A stretch of 64,000 bases of DNA from Pinus tabuliformis (lineage: Eukaryota; Streptophyta; Pinopsida; Pinales; Pinaceae), in NCBI GenBank assembly GCA_031772625.1, contig CM062818.1, positions 212,529,742-212,593,741 on the forward strand. The letters run 5' to 3'. Below, one piece after another: positions 33,670 through 45,110 of the stretch (its first letter is position 1; the number at the start of each line of letters is the position of its first letter). The notes beneath the pieces were generated by a model. That model saw only the letters and a program-made list of their open reading frames with translations. It did no database searches and was not told the origin of the DNA. The translations under genes were made by a program, and so were the position numbers.

Positions 33670-34399
33670 TTATTCATTCTCTATAACTGACATGTGATAC
33701 ATTCTGACATTAGGAAGAGGGGCATCAGACATCAATTGTATCTCATGTTGTATTTTTCGCTTAGGAGGAGGATATTTTGGTTCTTTAAATATATTTTGAA
33801 AAGAATCTACCATTTTAACCAATCTATCTTTAAAATGAGGTTCACAACCTGAAAAAGCATCATGTTGATATTTATGTTTTTCTTTTACAACAATGAGTAC
33901 ATATCTCTTACTTGAACTTATTAATCGCTTCATCTGATTAACTGAAACTAAATCCAAGTGTGATTTTAGTTTATGTGCCCTGACAATATATTCAATCCCA
34001 TCTTTCTTAAGGTGATATTTATGCTTTTTCCTATGAAACATTGCATCACGATCATAGAGATAAGGACTTCCTAGCACTAGTCTACATTTGTCTACTGGAA
34101 TCACATCTAAATCCACTTTATCAATTTAATTAGTTGTGATGAAAAATTTTAACCGACACTAATGGGTATGGTCTTGGATGATTCTGTGTCTCCAAACCCA
34201 ATTTCTTAACTAAATATTCAGATATTAAATTTTCGTCTGATCCACTGTCAAATAATGTATCTATTTTCTTGTGCTTAGAAGTTATCCTTATATAAAATAA
34301 TTCAACCCTTTTATCATCATTCAAATGATTTATGTTTGAAGAAGATGTAGAAGTACTAGAACTTGAACCAATGTCAGAAGTTTTACCTATCGAAACCAT
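33670..34399 (-). pseudogene. G2 copy D protease region remnant
   Basis: 34130-34399 encodes KKIDTLFDSGSDENLISEYL then VKKLGL, an aspartic-protease motif (DSGS). 33670-34116 encodes LDVIPVDKCRLVLGSPYLYD, the protease-to-RT linker (VLGSPYLY). Broken. Confidence 0.8.
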
Positions 34400-34434
34400 T
34401 ACGGTTATTTTCCTTTCATCACTTGAGTCAGAGC

Positions 34435-35545
34435 CTAGGTCTTGTTGGATTGCTGCATTAGCCTTCTTTTCACCTTTCTTCTTCTAGAACTTCTTTGGTC
34501 TGAGTTTTGGGTAAAGTTTCCAACATTTGGATTCATCATGTCCAATCCTCTGGCAATGAGTACAAGTAGGTATTTCAATTTCTTCTGAGCTATCGTTGAT
34601 ATATTTCCCTTCAAATTGCTCTTCCTCTTGTTGTCTCTTGATTCCTTGATTTCCAACTTCTTTGATGGTTTCTATGAAAACTTGGATGGTATGCTACCTA
34701 ATTCAATATGTATGGCTTAAACACACACTACATCAAAGTCATGAGGATTAAACAGCGATAACGTATGCTGTAAATATGAATGTAAACTTCCAATGTACTT
34801 TAATAAAGTTTCACTTGTATCTAATGGAATACCAAGTGCAAAATCTTTATTTCTGAGCTTCTGAGTAAACTCCTAAACATTCTTCCCTTTACCTTGCCTC
34901 AAATGATGCCAGTCAATAGGAGCTTGTTGCAGGTATCCCAAAGGATAGAATTGTTTCCTTAGAGATTTTAAAAACTTAGACCATGAAGAGATGACTTTAC
35001 CTTTCCACTTTAAATCTATTTGAGTTTTACTTTCCCACCAGATTATATTTTTTCCCCCCATTCTAAGTGTAGCTAACTGAATTTTCATTTTATCATCAGA
35101 AATGTTCTCAATACGACAATACACTTCTAACTGCTTAATCCAGTTATCTAATCTTTCAGGATTCATTTTTCCACCATAAATAGGTAGCTCAAATTTTACA
35201 TCAAGTTTCAAAAGAGATGATTTCTTAGGCTTCTTTTCTATTTTAGAGTCTGAATTGGAAGAAGAAGAAGAAGAAGATCATGATGATGATGATGAAAATG
35301 ATGGAGGAGAAGGAGGCTTATTAGCCTTGCATTTTCCCTTGTCCTTCTTCGATGTCTTTGAAGAAGAAGTTGCATCTCTCGCCTTCTTATGTTTGTAGAG
35401 TTCCCCCAACATCTACTGCATGCTCAAAAGCACTTTTTGAAATTGTTCCTCGCTCATCTTCAATTCATCAGTTTCACCTGCGTCATATCTTGCCATTGTC
35501 TATTTATGAGCAAGTTTTCGCTTTCCAATTTCTATATTGAACTCC
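34435..35545 (-). pseudogene. G2 copy D gag remnant
   Basis: 34873-35211 encodes FELPIYGGKMNPERLDNWI and GGKNIIWWESKTQ, a gag capsid-type domain. A CX2CX4HX4C zinc knuckle (CTHCQRIGHDESKC) lies near 34515-34570. A Ser/Asp-rich low-complexity stretch (GAAGAAGAAG, GATGATGAT on the plus strand) is at about 35256-35310. Broken. Confidence 0.8.
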
Positions 35546-35621
35546 TCTAGTGTTTCTTCTCCATGTTGCGACCTTGACCTTGTTAATGTTCATTGGAAAA
35601 TATTTTACAAAACGCAACCTA

Positions 35622-35632
35622 CTATGATACCA
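35622..35632 (-). other. G2 copy D primer-binding site
   Basis: The minus strand reads TGGTATCATAG next to the LTR, against TGGTATCAGAG for initiator tRNA-Met priming. The same site in copy E is at 48128-48138. Confidence 0.75.
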
Positions 35633-35639
35633 AATTATA

Positions 35640-36630
35640 TGATCTAATATTGATCGTAAACTAAACTAAAGTAGAATTGATTATTTGCCAACAATGAATT
35701 GAGCGTTAACCTTAAGTGTTGAATTTGGGAGACTGAATGAAAGCATTTGATTTAAGACTTAATCAAAAACTTAAGAAACATAATTAAACATGAATTTGTA
35801 GAAAAATCAAAGATAGATGACATCAAACATTGATTATGGAGTTCGTCCCTGATGGACTACCTCTCCAGGTCCGCTTTCACGATGGGTGCCTACTTTATTG
35901 GGATTGATTGAAAGAAGTATTTTACATAGAAAAAACACTAGACTAAATGTGTACATAGGAACTTCTGGTCTCTATCAATAGAAACATCTCTCTCCTAGCT
36001 TTCCAACGCCTATCTCGATTCCTAATTCTTCCTCCAGACAACAAAGATACACTGAAAATAAGAATTTCCTCTTTGGCTCAGCATCTGCAAACAAGTATCA
36101 AAATCACTCTCCTTTTCTTCTCCATGAATAGAAGGATGAATTTATAAGTTCGTAAGGTTCACTCGAACTCCCTGATGCTAAAATTAGGCATGAATGTGCT
36201 TCTTTAAGCATGGAATGTCTCGATCTTGATACAAGAGGACACCTTAGGATAAGGTTACATGGTGGTTGAATTAATTTAGAATAGAAAACACAACAAAAAG
36301 CCAAAATACACTTTGGTTATAAAAATCCCATTGGCAGTCAAGCTAACTGCATGGAATTGGAACTGAGGCATGTGACCCGGTGGTCTAACCGTAATCTGCC
36401 ACCTAGTGGAACAATTCGGTGATGCCCTTCTGTTGGCACTGACTGTGCATTTGACAACGCACAACTGCCAATGGTCACGGCTTCCACCTGGTGATATCCG
36501 ATGTGGGAAACAACCTGTTCACATGTTCTGCAAACCCCTATGGTCATAACCTCTGTTGCGGTATTCTCCCCACATGGTTAACTGTGTTGTCTCTACTGCG
36601 TTCACATGTCTAACATCTTCGATGCGATCA
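35640..36630 (-). repeat. G2 copy D 5' LTR (about 1.0 kb)
   Basis: The plus-strand left end TGATCTAATATTGATCG follows the primer site, and a candidate right end is GATGCGATCA at 36630, giving TGATC...GATCA inverted ends. The right boundary is inferred from this symmetry only. Confidence 0.6.
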
Positions 36631-38361
36631 AGTCCATGGTTAGCTATTATGGTATTGTATTAAGTTTTTTTTTTTTAATACATGGTCTGAATGGGTTTTA
36701 AACTTAGGATTAGATATTTAGGATTTTAGTATATTTTTATTACATTAGTTTAGTGCTAAGGTTTAGCACTAGGTTTTAACCTTATTAAAAATAACCCATT
36801 AGAAAAAATTATCATATTGTGACATTAACTAGGACCATAATAGAAACACCATGAATAAGTAACCAACACCCAACAATTAAGAACATAGGCAAGGTTGATG
36901 AAACTGAAGATAAACTGGACTCCCTCCACAAACTAGACTAACAATATCCTTTTGGATCATGTGTAAATGAACCAAATAACGTTGAGCATAAAAGATAGAT
37001 AATAACAATTGTAGAGGTTATTTGATTAAATTTGATTGGTCCCTACACAAGGGTTTAAGAAGGAAACTTTAAAAATACTATGATAGAAAATATGAATATG
37101 TAAATTTCTCATCAACATAATATTTCAAAAATTGAAACACATTTCAAAGAAGATCAAGTTATTCAAGAATACAACTTACTTAATAAGAATGAATAACTCC
37201 TTTGGGCTAGCGATTCATTTAAATAAGTTTTTACAATAATCATTTGTTCAAACATTTCTTGATCGAAGGGTTTGTGTCTTTAGGATTCCTATAATTATGG
37301 TCCTTAATTCTATGGTCAAAGAGGGTTTATAAGGCACAAATGTCACCAAATTTCATCAAATATGGGCCTTATGATACTAACATGGGGAGGCTCATTGCCA
37401 TTTCTTATAAGTTTCAACATCCATGGATAATTATTGAGTTTTCTTGGTGCTTAGTTGTTGATGGATCGTACCTAGATAATACGAGATTTGTTTCACTTTA
37501 GTAATCATTACTAAGTTTCATATTCTGTGTTGGTTACCCTGTAGTTAGACATTGATTGCTTTATTTTCTTAGTTGGAATCATCTTTTGGGGTGACCCCTT
37601 GTCAAAAACTTACTTTCGATGGGATATATGTGTGGCTTGATGAATGCATATTTGATGGTTGATGATGAGTAATCCTTATTTGATATGATCTTTATGTGAT
37701 AAGGGTGTCATGATGTGTTTATGTTTTACTTTGAACATTATGAGATTGTGTTCTAGATTCACCATCCCCTTGTGTTTGCTCCTATTAGTGATTGAATATG
37801 ATGGTCCCAGATTATAAGTGAATGTATATGTTACAATGAGTACTAATATTTCTTAATATTAGCACTATATATTCTTGATAATGAATATGAAGCATTGGTA
37901 ATTATTGGATGATGGTTAGTATGATTAGTAATTTATATTATGGTTGATATTATATATGCTTGTTGAAAATGTAAATGCCTATAAATGTGTTGATGCTTTA
38001 GATAATAATGATAATATTGACTTAAGATTTGGTATTCTTAAGAACAGATATGAAGTAATGATGCCATTTGATCATTATTTACCATGATTTACCATTGTTA
38101 TGAGATGATTGATGATGTACACATGAATTGATACCTTTCCTTTTATGCTTATTATAATGATTTATGATATATGTATGTTTTTGTATAATCTATACATGTA
38201 CAAGTAGATGTCCTACCATTAATACATTTCATATTCTTGTGATGGATTATGATGGTGTTACCTATGCATGAATATATTAAATGGAATAACCTGACAAGTT
38301 TAGACCATGGTGGACAATGGGAACCCACACTCAAGGGAAGGGCTCTTATGTTCAATAAGAA
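36631..38361. other. Unassigned DNA between G2 and G1 (unit 1)
   Basis: No recognisable gene, RNA or element end. Repeated at 49138-50874 with substitutions scattered throughout rather than at codon third positions in any frame, so no sign of coding constraint. A run of T's occurs at about 36665-36678. Confidence 0.55.
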
Positions 38362-40386
38362 TGTAACACCCTCTCCTCCGAGGTCTACCCATGAAACCGG
38401 CCAATTAGGGTAAACATGTCATAATAGAGGCCATTATAAGGGATTCAACCTTCTTAGTGATCTTAAGGAAATGGAATCGATGGAACACATCACTCAAATC
38501 CATCAACGACAGCAACAATACCCTCATTAGACATGTCAGCCACTCAAACATCCTTCCCCCACCTCCCATTGATGTTTTAAGCCTTTTAACTCTTTGTCTC
38601 TCTCATGTTATAGGCATGAAACTATCAAAAAACCCATAGTCTCTCTCACAAGCCTATGCTTCAGTGTCCATGAACTCTTCTCAGCAGACCTGTGCCAGCA
38701 TCCCCAAGATTTGAGCCGTTTTTCTATCCTAGAATCCAGGCCTCTGCCCATAACTTGTTACAGCCTCCATAATCCATCAAAAGCATGATAAAGATACTAT
38801 TAATCAAAACTAACCTCAGGATTAGGCCTAAGCATCCCCAACCGGGATTGAAATTATGTCAAACACTTGGCATCAATACAACCTACAGGTCTAAGATACA
38901 ATATAGAGCATGAATAACTGAAAGCACTTACGAAACATAACCAGAAGGATCACCACCTTCTCCATTGAACTGTTATAACCTCAATTAGGTCTCACATCCA
39001 TCATTTTAACAATTACAAGTAAGTACATGAAATAACCATGACATGAACCAATCATATAACCATGCTTACAATGAGCATAAAACCGTATAAATATCATAGA
39101 TATGATAGCCATGAAATCCACATTAAAACAAGTGAAAAATTAAGAGAACTTAGCTTTTATTAATCATAGGCAAATCCAACTAGGTTCAAGACTTCCACGT
39201 ACCACCCAACCATAGACATGGTTGAACCAAATCTTTCTTTCAGCTAGTCACCCCCTACCATATTCCAAGAATGAATGTGGTATCTCATAGGACAACCAAT
39301 CCAAGAATAATAAATGGAATCTAGAGGTTAAACCACATCCACCCTCATTAAACCATGATCACACCAAAATCGGTGCTCCGATCACAACTGAACCAAACTT
39401 GGAATACAATCCAGAATCCATCATTATCCTTGAGGAACTTTCCGTCTCCTTATCTATCAGTCTTAACCGCAATCCAATCTTGGATCATTATACCCTAAAC
39501 TGAGACCAATCTCTTAGGATTTGCTACAATCCAAGTCTGGATCAGTAGACCCTAAACCAAGACTCCTCCTTCGGGCTTTATTGTGTATCCCGCCAAAGCT
39601 GATCAAGGGATTCCTAGGCCTTTGTGAATGAAACTTGAGACTACCTCTGCCCTAAATTCTGAAATCCATCCGACAACCAAAGATCAAAACTAAAATAAAC
39701 ATCCCAAAACCATGGCATTTAGAAAAAGGTAGGCTAGGTTGAAAACCACTGTCGTAACTCGGCAAAACCATGCCACTGACAATAAGAGAACCATACACCA
39801 ACATGCAAAGCCATGTATGTCCAAACCATCTAGGAAATCACATATGCAATATGTTATCTACAAGTATTCCTATTGAAGCTCCCTGATCCTACTCTTCTTA
39901 CCTGATCCCTGCTTCATTCCTTCCCCTTTACTTTATTTTCCTTCCTTTCTCCAAATCTAGAGTGCTCCAAGGGAAACTCTAAGTGACCAAGAGTGAGAGA
40001 GAGAGAAAGAAAATAATGATATTTCTTCAAACTTGAACTGAAAAAATATTACCAATTGATCCTCATAAGCCTTTTCATTAATGGGACCTCTTTTTTCCAA
40101 GATTTCCTTCATTTTCTTCCTCACATGCAACCTGTGAACTTTCACCTCCCTTTTCTCCTAATTTCCATTATTTTCGTAACTAAATGTGCCAAAAATGTCA
40201 TTTTTCGTTTCCAAGGCCTTAGTAATTTCCCTTTCCAATTTGCTTAGCCATAATAAACCTATGAGCACCCACACTAGGAATAAGTGTCTTTCCCAACATT
40301 CAGCTTGGAACAAGTGTCCCTTAACTGTGGTCTTATTTTTCCCTTATTAACTTTTATTACATGAACTTTTCACCAGGACTGTTACA
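38362..40386 (-). repeat. G1 copy B 3' LTR (2025 bp)
   Basis: Plus-strand ends TGTAACACCC and GACTGTTACA are inverted (TGTAACA/TGTTACA). Followed at 40387 by CATCCCCCTTAGGG, which on the minus strand is the purine-rich CCCTAAGGGGGATG polypurine tract. The five bases to its left are AAGAA. Partner of 50875-52889. Confidence 0.9.
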
Positions 40387-40724
40387 GAACCATCCCCCTT
40401 AGGGAACACCATCCTCGGTGTTAAACCACACCAAGACATCGACAAAACTACTAAAGAGAAAACATATTTCCCATGGAGCTTTATAACTTAGCTCATGGAG
40501 GTATTTACATCCATATACATATATACATATACCAAAACATTAGCAAGACATATGCCAAACATATACCAACATCAAATCAAAATTGCTTTGCCTCAACCAG
40601 CAAACAATGAATGATACAGGGTCCACATCTGATGCACCATCTCCTATGCAACTTCTTCAGGCCCAAATTGCTTCCACTACACTTTAACTTTCTTTATTGC
40701 TCTGTTCCTGAGCATGATATATTT

Positions 40725-42304
40725 CTACCGCAATATGCACTGAGGCTTGGGCTGGAACTCTCCTTCTTTCTCCCCCTGCAATACAAACCAATCAATACCA
40801 TGATAACCATACTTTATATACTCCTTAAGCAATGAAATATGGAAAACTCCATGGAATTTCACTGTTGGAGGTAGCGCAAGTCGATATCTCATTGGTCCAA
40901 TCCTCTCAAGGATCTCGAAAGGCCCGCAATACCATGGTGCCAACTTGGCACATGAACAATCCTCAAAGATATTTTCTTTGGGATGATGCACAAATACACA
41001 TGTTCCCCAACCTAAAAATCCTTGAATACCCTATGTTGATCTGCATAACTCTTTTTTCTATCATGTCTTGACTTTATATTCTTCTTTATAACTTGTATTT
41101 CCTTCTTTGATCAAATAAGTACCTTGTTCACTGGATCAATCCAACTGATGGGAGTGTTAAAACTCTGTCCATATAATGCCTCAAAAGGACTCATCCTTAA
41201 TGACTCCTGATAACCATTGTTATATTCGAACTCAACCAATGTAAGATAGTCCTCCCATTTCCTTTGCTAGTGCATCACATACATTCTCAACATATCCTCC
41301 AAGGTCCTATTGACTCTCTCTATTTTTCCATCTGTCTGTGGATGATAAGTTGTATTGAAGGCCAGATCTCTACCCAAACCTGCAAATAGCTCATTTCAAA
41401 ACTTGGAAGTGAAATTTGCATCCTTTTTTCACACAATCTTCTTCAAAACACCATCTAGTCTCATTATCTCTCTCATGAACACCTGTGATAGCTCACTAGC
41501 TGAGTATGTAGTCTTCACTAGAATGAAGTGAGATACCTTTCTCAACTTGTCAACCATGAATATAATAAAATCATGCTTCCTCGTTTTCCTTGGAAGACCT
41601 ATAATGAAATCCGTGGAAATGACCTCCCATTTCCATTTTGGAATCACTATAGGTTGTAGTAAACCACCTAGATGCTTACATTTTTCCTTTACCTACTGAC
41701 AATCTAAACATCTAGCCATGAACTCTGCCACTTCCTTCTTCAGATTCAACCAATAATTGAACCTCTTCATCGCCATCATGTCTTCTGATATCCTAGATAA
41801 CCTGAGTATGCATTGACGTGAAGCTCCCTTAAGGTAAGCTTCATGATGTCACTGCAATTCGACACATAGATCTTGTCCCTAAATCTCACCATACCATCTG
41901 TCGTTAGACGATAATCTGCATCCTGATCACTTGTACCTGTACTTATACTCTATTGTAACCTGCGCATGATCTGCATGTACTTTTCATCCTGTTGTCCACC
42001 CTGTAAGATCCTATCCTGTAACTTTGTCCCATAAGAGCTCATATTTGTTGTATGATTTACATGTAGCTTCCTTCTAAGAGCATATGCAACCTTTTTCGCA
42101 TTCCCTTTGATATATATGATCTAGAATTTGAAACTCACTAAGGGTGGATAACCATGTAGCTTGCCTGGTATTTAGATTTGAACGATCAAACAAATACCTC
42201 AACCCAATGTGATTGCTCACCAATGTCAATCTCCTACCCTGAAGGTTCTGTCTCCATATCTTAAATGCATGTATAATTGCTGCTTGCTCAAGATCATGCA
42301 TCAA
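40725..42304 (-). pseudogene. G1 copy B integrase and RNase H remnants
   Basis: 40725-40991: YCGPFEILERIGPMRYRLAL C-terminal domain. 41429-41647: KWKWEVISTDFIIGLPRKTR, start of the catalytic core. 42074-42304: LEQAAIIHAFKIWRQNLQGR and SNHIGLRYLFDRSNLNTRQA, the RNase H segment. Same order as copies A and C. Broken. Confidence 0.82.
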
Positions 42305-42589
42305 AAAAATTTATCCGTGCTCATTCAGTTTCAGTGACTCATATCACACTACCTGCCCTTATTGCATGATAACACCACAAAGTCCTCTCTTGCAAGAATT
42401 TGTACACACTACAAACTCCTTGTTTGAATCCACAATCTTTAGCAATGGTGCATGTGTCAACAACTGCTTAAGCTGCTCAAAACTAGCCTCACATTCTTAT
42501 GTCCATTCAAACTTTTTACCTTTCTGCTGCAATGATGTGATAGGATATGCAATGCATGAGAAGTTCTTGATGAACCTCCTATAGTAACC

Positions 42590-43797
42590 TGCCAATCCCA
42601 TGAATGATCTCACCTCATCCACATTCTTAGGAACTTCCCATTCCATGATGAGACCTATCTTTTCTGGGTCCATTTATATATCGTACTTGCAGACAACATT
42701 CCCCAAGTAATGTACCTTATTCTAAAAGAAGATAAATTTTCTAAGTTTAGCATACAACCGATGCTCTCTTAGCAATCTCAACACTACTGCTAAATTCTCA
42801 GCACGTTCTTCCTCATTTTTAGAACAAACCAGTATGTGAATACAATAACAAACATGTCCTCATAAGGATGCAACACGTTATTCATCAAACACATAAATGT
42901 AGCTGGAGCATTATTTAAACTGAATGGAACAACAAAAAACTGATAATGCCCATACCTGGTCTTGAATGAGTTCTTGAATATATCATCTTCCTTGATGCGT
43001 ACCTGATAGTATCCTGATCTCAATTTGATGTCAGAGAACAATGATGCTCCCTTCAGCTGACAAAACAAACCATTAATCCTCGGCAATGGGACTTGTTCTT
43101 AATCCGTACCTTGTTCAGTTGTTTGTAGTCAATGCACAATATGAGAGTACCATCTTTCTTCTTTACAAAAAATACGGGTGCACCCCAAGGCGATACAATT
43201 GGCCTAATGTATTCCTTTTCAAACATCACCTTTAACTACAACTTCAACTCTACCAACTCAAATGTGTTCATCCGGTAAGGTGCAATTGATGTCAGAGTTG
43301 ACCTGGCATGAACTCGATAGAAAATTCTACCTCCCTGTGAGACGGAAACTCTATAATGTCCTCAGGGAATACATCCTAAAACTGATATAGAAGTGATATA
43401 GAACTGGAGCATCCTAATCTAGGAATCCTTTATCACAAGAAATGTGCACTGCAAACATCACACAAACCTTTATGCAACTACGCTTAGCCTGAATAGCGGT
43501 AAACATCCTCACTCATGTAGGCTTCTTCTTCCCCTGCAAAGTCCTCTTTTCCCCACTATCGTCCACACACTCAATGGCCTTGTCAAAGCAGTCCACTTTG
43601 GTTCTGTGAAGGTATAGCCAATCCATACCCGAAATCATATTATACGATCCCAATGAAATACATTCAAATGTGTTGTTGTAGTCATACCATTTAATTGAAA
43701 TGTGCAAGCTCTTATCCAATGGTGAACTCACTTCTTTGTACCTGTAGCCAATTGTACCAACCAATATTATGCATGCACTTATTTTCTCAAACCACAT
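42590..43797 (-). pseudogene. G1 copy B reverse transcriptase and protease remnants
   Basis: 42790-43086: [20 protein letters not shown] and [15 protein letters not shown] from RT. 43513-43797: YNMISGMDWLYLHRTKVDCF from the protease-RT linker region. Broken. Confidence 0.8.
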
Positions 43798-44049
43798 TTA
43801 TCCACCAACTATTGATATAACTATATTTAGATCTAGGATCAATCAAAATATAAACAACTTGATCACAAGTCTTACTGTCCATCTCAATGATGAATTCCTG
43901 ATGATTTTCCTGCATGTTGTCCACAGCTAGATAGATCAAAGGAATGTTATGACCATCATTACCAACTATATGTGCCTCTTGAAAACTATAGATATAGGGT
44001 GTACCACCACTCTGATACTGTGGAAAATCCCTCTTATGATGATCCTTAC

Positions 44050-45110
44050 CACATATCCAACACTATAATGGCTCCCTACCACCACCTCTAGCCTGCTGCT
44101 CTCCATGTCCCTTCTCAGCTGTATTGAATCTCTTATATGAAACTACATTTCCTTTCTCAGTTTCATCTTGAGGTCTTCCTCTCTTTGGCAGTCATTTTCT
44201 TTTAGTTTTCTCATTTCTTTTCAAGTCATGCTTAGGCTCCACTTCGTGCTTCAAATACTCATAACAATGTTTTAACTATCGGATGGCCTCCTCCAACAAT
44301 CTAGGCTCATCGAACCCAATTTCATCTTTGTATGCTACTGGAAGTCCATTGATGAATCTCTTAACCTTGGTCTTCTCCTCCCTGAGGTAAGGCACATATC
44401 TCAACAACTCAAAAAATATGCTAGTATACTCCTCATATGTTATAGAACCCATCCAAAAATCATAAAACTCCTTAGCCCTATCATCATAATACCTCTATGA
44501 CAAGTACTTCTTCTTGAAGATCCTTTCTAATGCATGCCAAGTCAAATCTTCCTCATGTATACCTTTGCAATTCTTCATGTCTTCCCACCAAATGTCTAAT
44601 TTACCTTTGAGAGTGAAAGTGGTTATCTTTCCTTTCATGTTTTTCAATAATCATGCAATCGGAAGAATTTATTCATACCCAGCAACCATGGCTTTGCATC
44701 ATGTGATTTATTCATCTCTCCATCAAAGATAGGTGGTTTTCCCTTCTTAAACTCATTTGGAAAGCATCCTTTATAGCTCCTCATTTAAGGGTGATAACAT
44801 TGATGATCATGATGCATGTGAGAACTAGAACTAGAATAGTACCTGTGCTTATAACCTCTCCTATTCAGAGTATCCAACAACCTGCCATCTCTCACCGTGT
44901 CAGATTTATCCAACCTATGTCTACCAGAATACCTACTTTCATATGCCCCACTAGTTTTTTCCTCCTGTTCATGGTTGATCCAAAGTGGTCCATGTTGCTC
45001 CAATCCTAACAAACTCTAAAGTAGTATCGCATTAGCCTCTCCTTGTTACTCTTCTGCCTGCACGATTTTGTCATTGTCAACCTTAAAACTCCTTATTTCT
45101 TCCTTTAAGC
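44050..45110 (-). pseudogene. G1 copy B gag remnant, cut at the duplication junction
   Basis: Shares the ESRYSGRHRLDKSDTVRDGR stretch (44785-45012) with copy C and the LDIWWED-type capsid block near 44580. It ends abruptly at about 45110, where G2 RNase H sequence begins. Confidence 0.8.

Larger units (their letters stand above)
31601..36630 (-). mobile_element. Ty3/Gypsy LTR retrotransposon, family G2, copy D (5' LTR to integrase)
   Basis: On the minus strand, from the right: 5' LTR (35640-36630), primer site, gag, protease, RT, RNase H, integrase core ending near 31601, where the G3 LTR begins. The integrase stretch ISMDFVGGLPMSGKGHDYMY and RT block VRSFIGEIQYWRKFIAQF resemble the Galadriel (Monkey/Tntom1) chromovirus clade; this is a recollection of motifs, not a search. 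The 3' LTR is missing. Broken, with many breaks. Its part from 32587 rightwards is repeated as copy E. Confidence 0.85.
32587..45110. repeat. Segmental duplication, unit 1 (12.5 kb)
   Basis: The sequence from 32587 (inside G2 RNase H) to 45110 (inside G1 gag) is repeated in order and orientation at 45111-57612. Offsets are 12524 at the left end, 12513 at the G1 LTR start and 12502 at the right end. Contents: G2 pol-gag-LTR, unassigned 36631-38361, G1 LTR and G1 interior. The units differ by a few percent by eye, unevenly along the length. Confidence 0.93.
38362..45110 (-). mobile_element. Ty3/Gypsy family G1, copy B (3' LTR and interior, cut by the duplication junction)
   Basis: Reading the minus strand: the gag start is lost at the junction (45110), then protease, RT, RNase H, integrase, polypurine tract and the complete 2025-bp 3' LTR at 38362-40386. 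It is the duplicate of the corresponding part of copy C, which is why it has no 5' LTR. Broken. Confidence 0.88.
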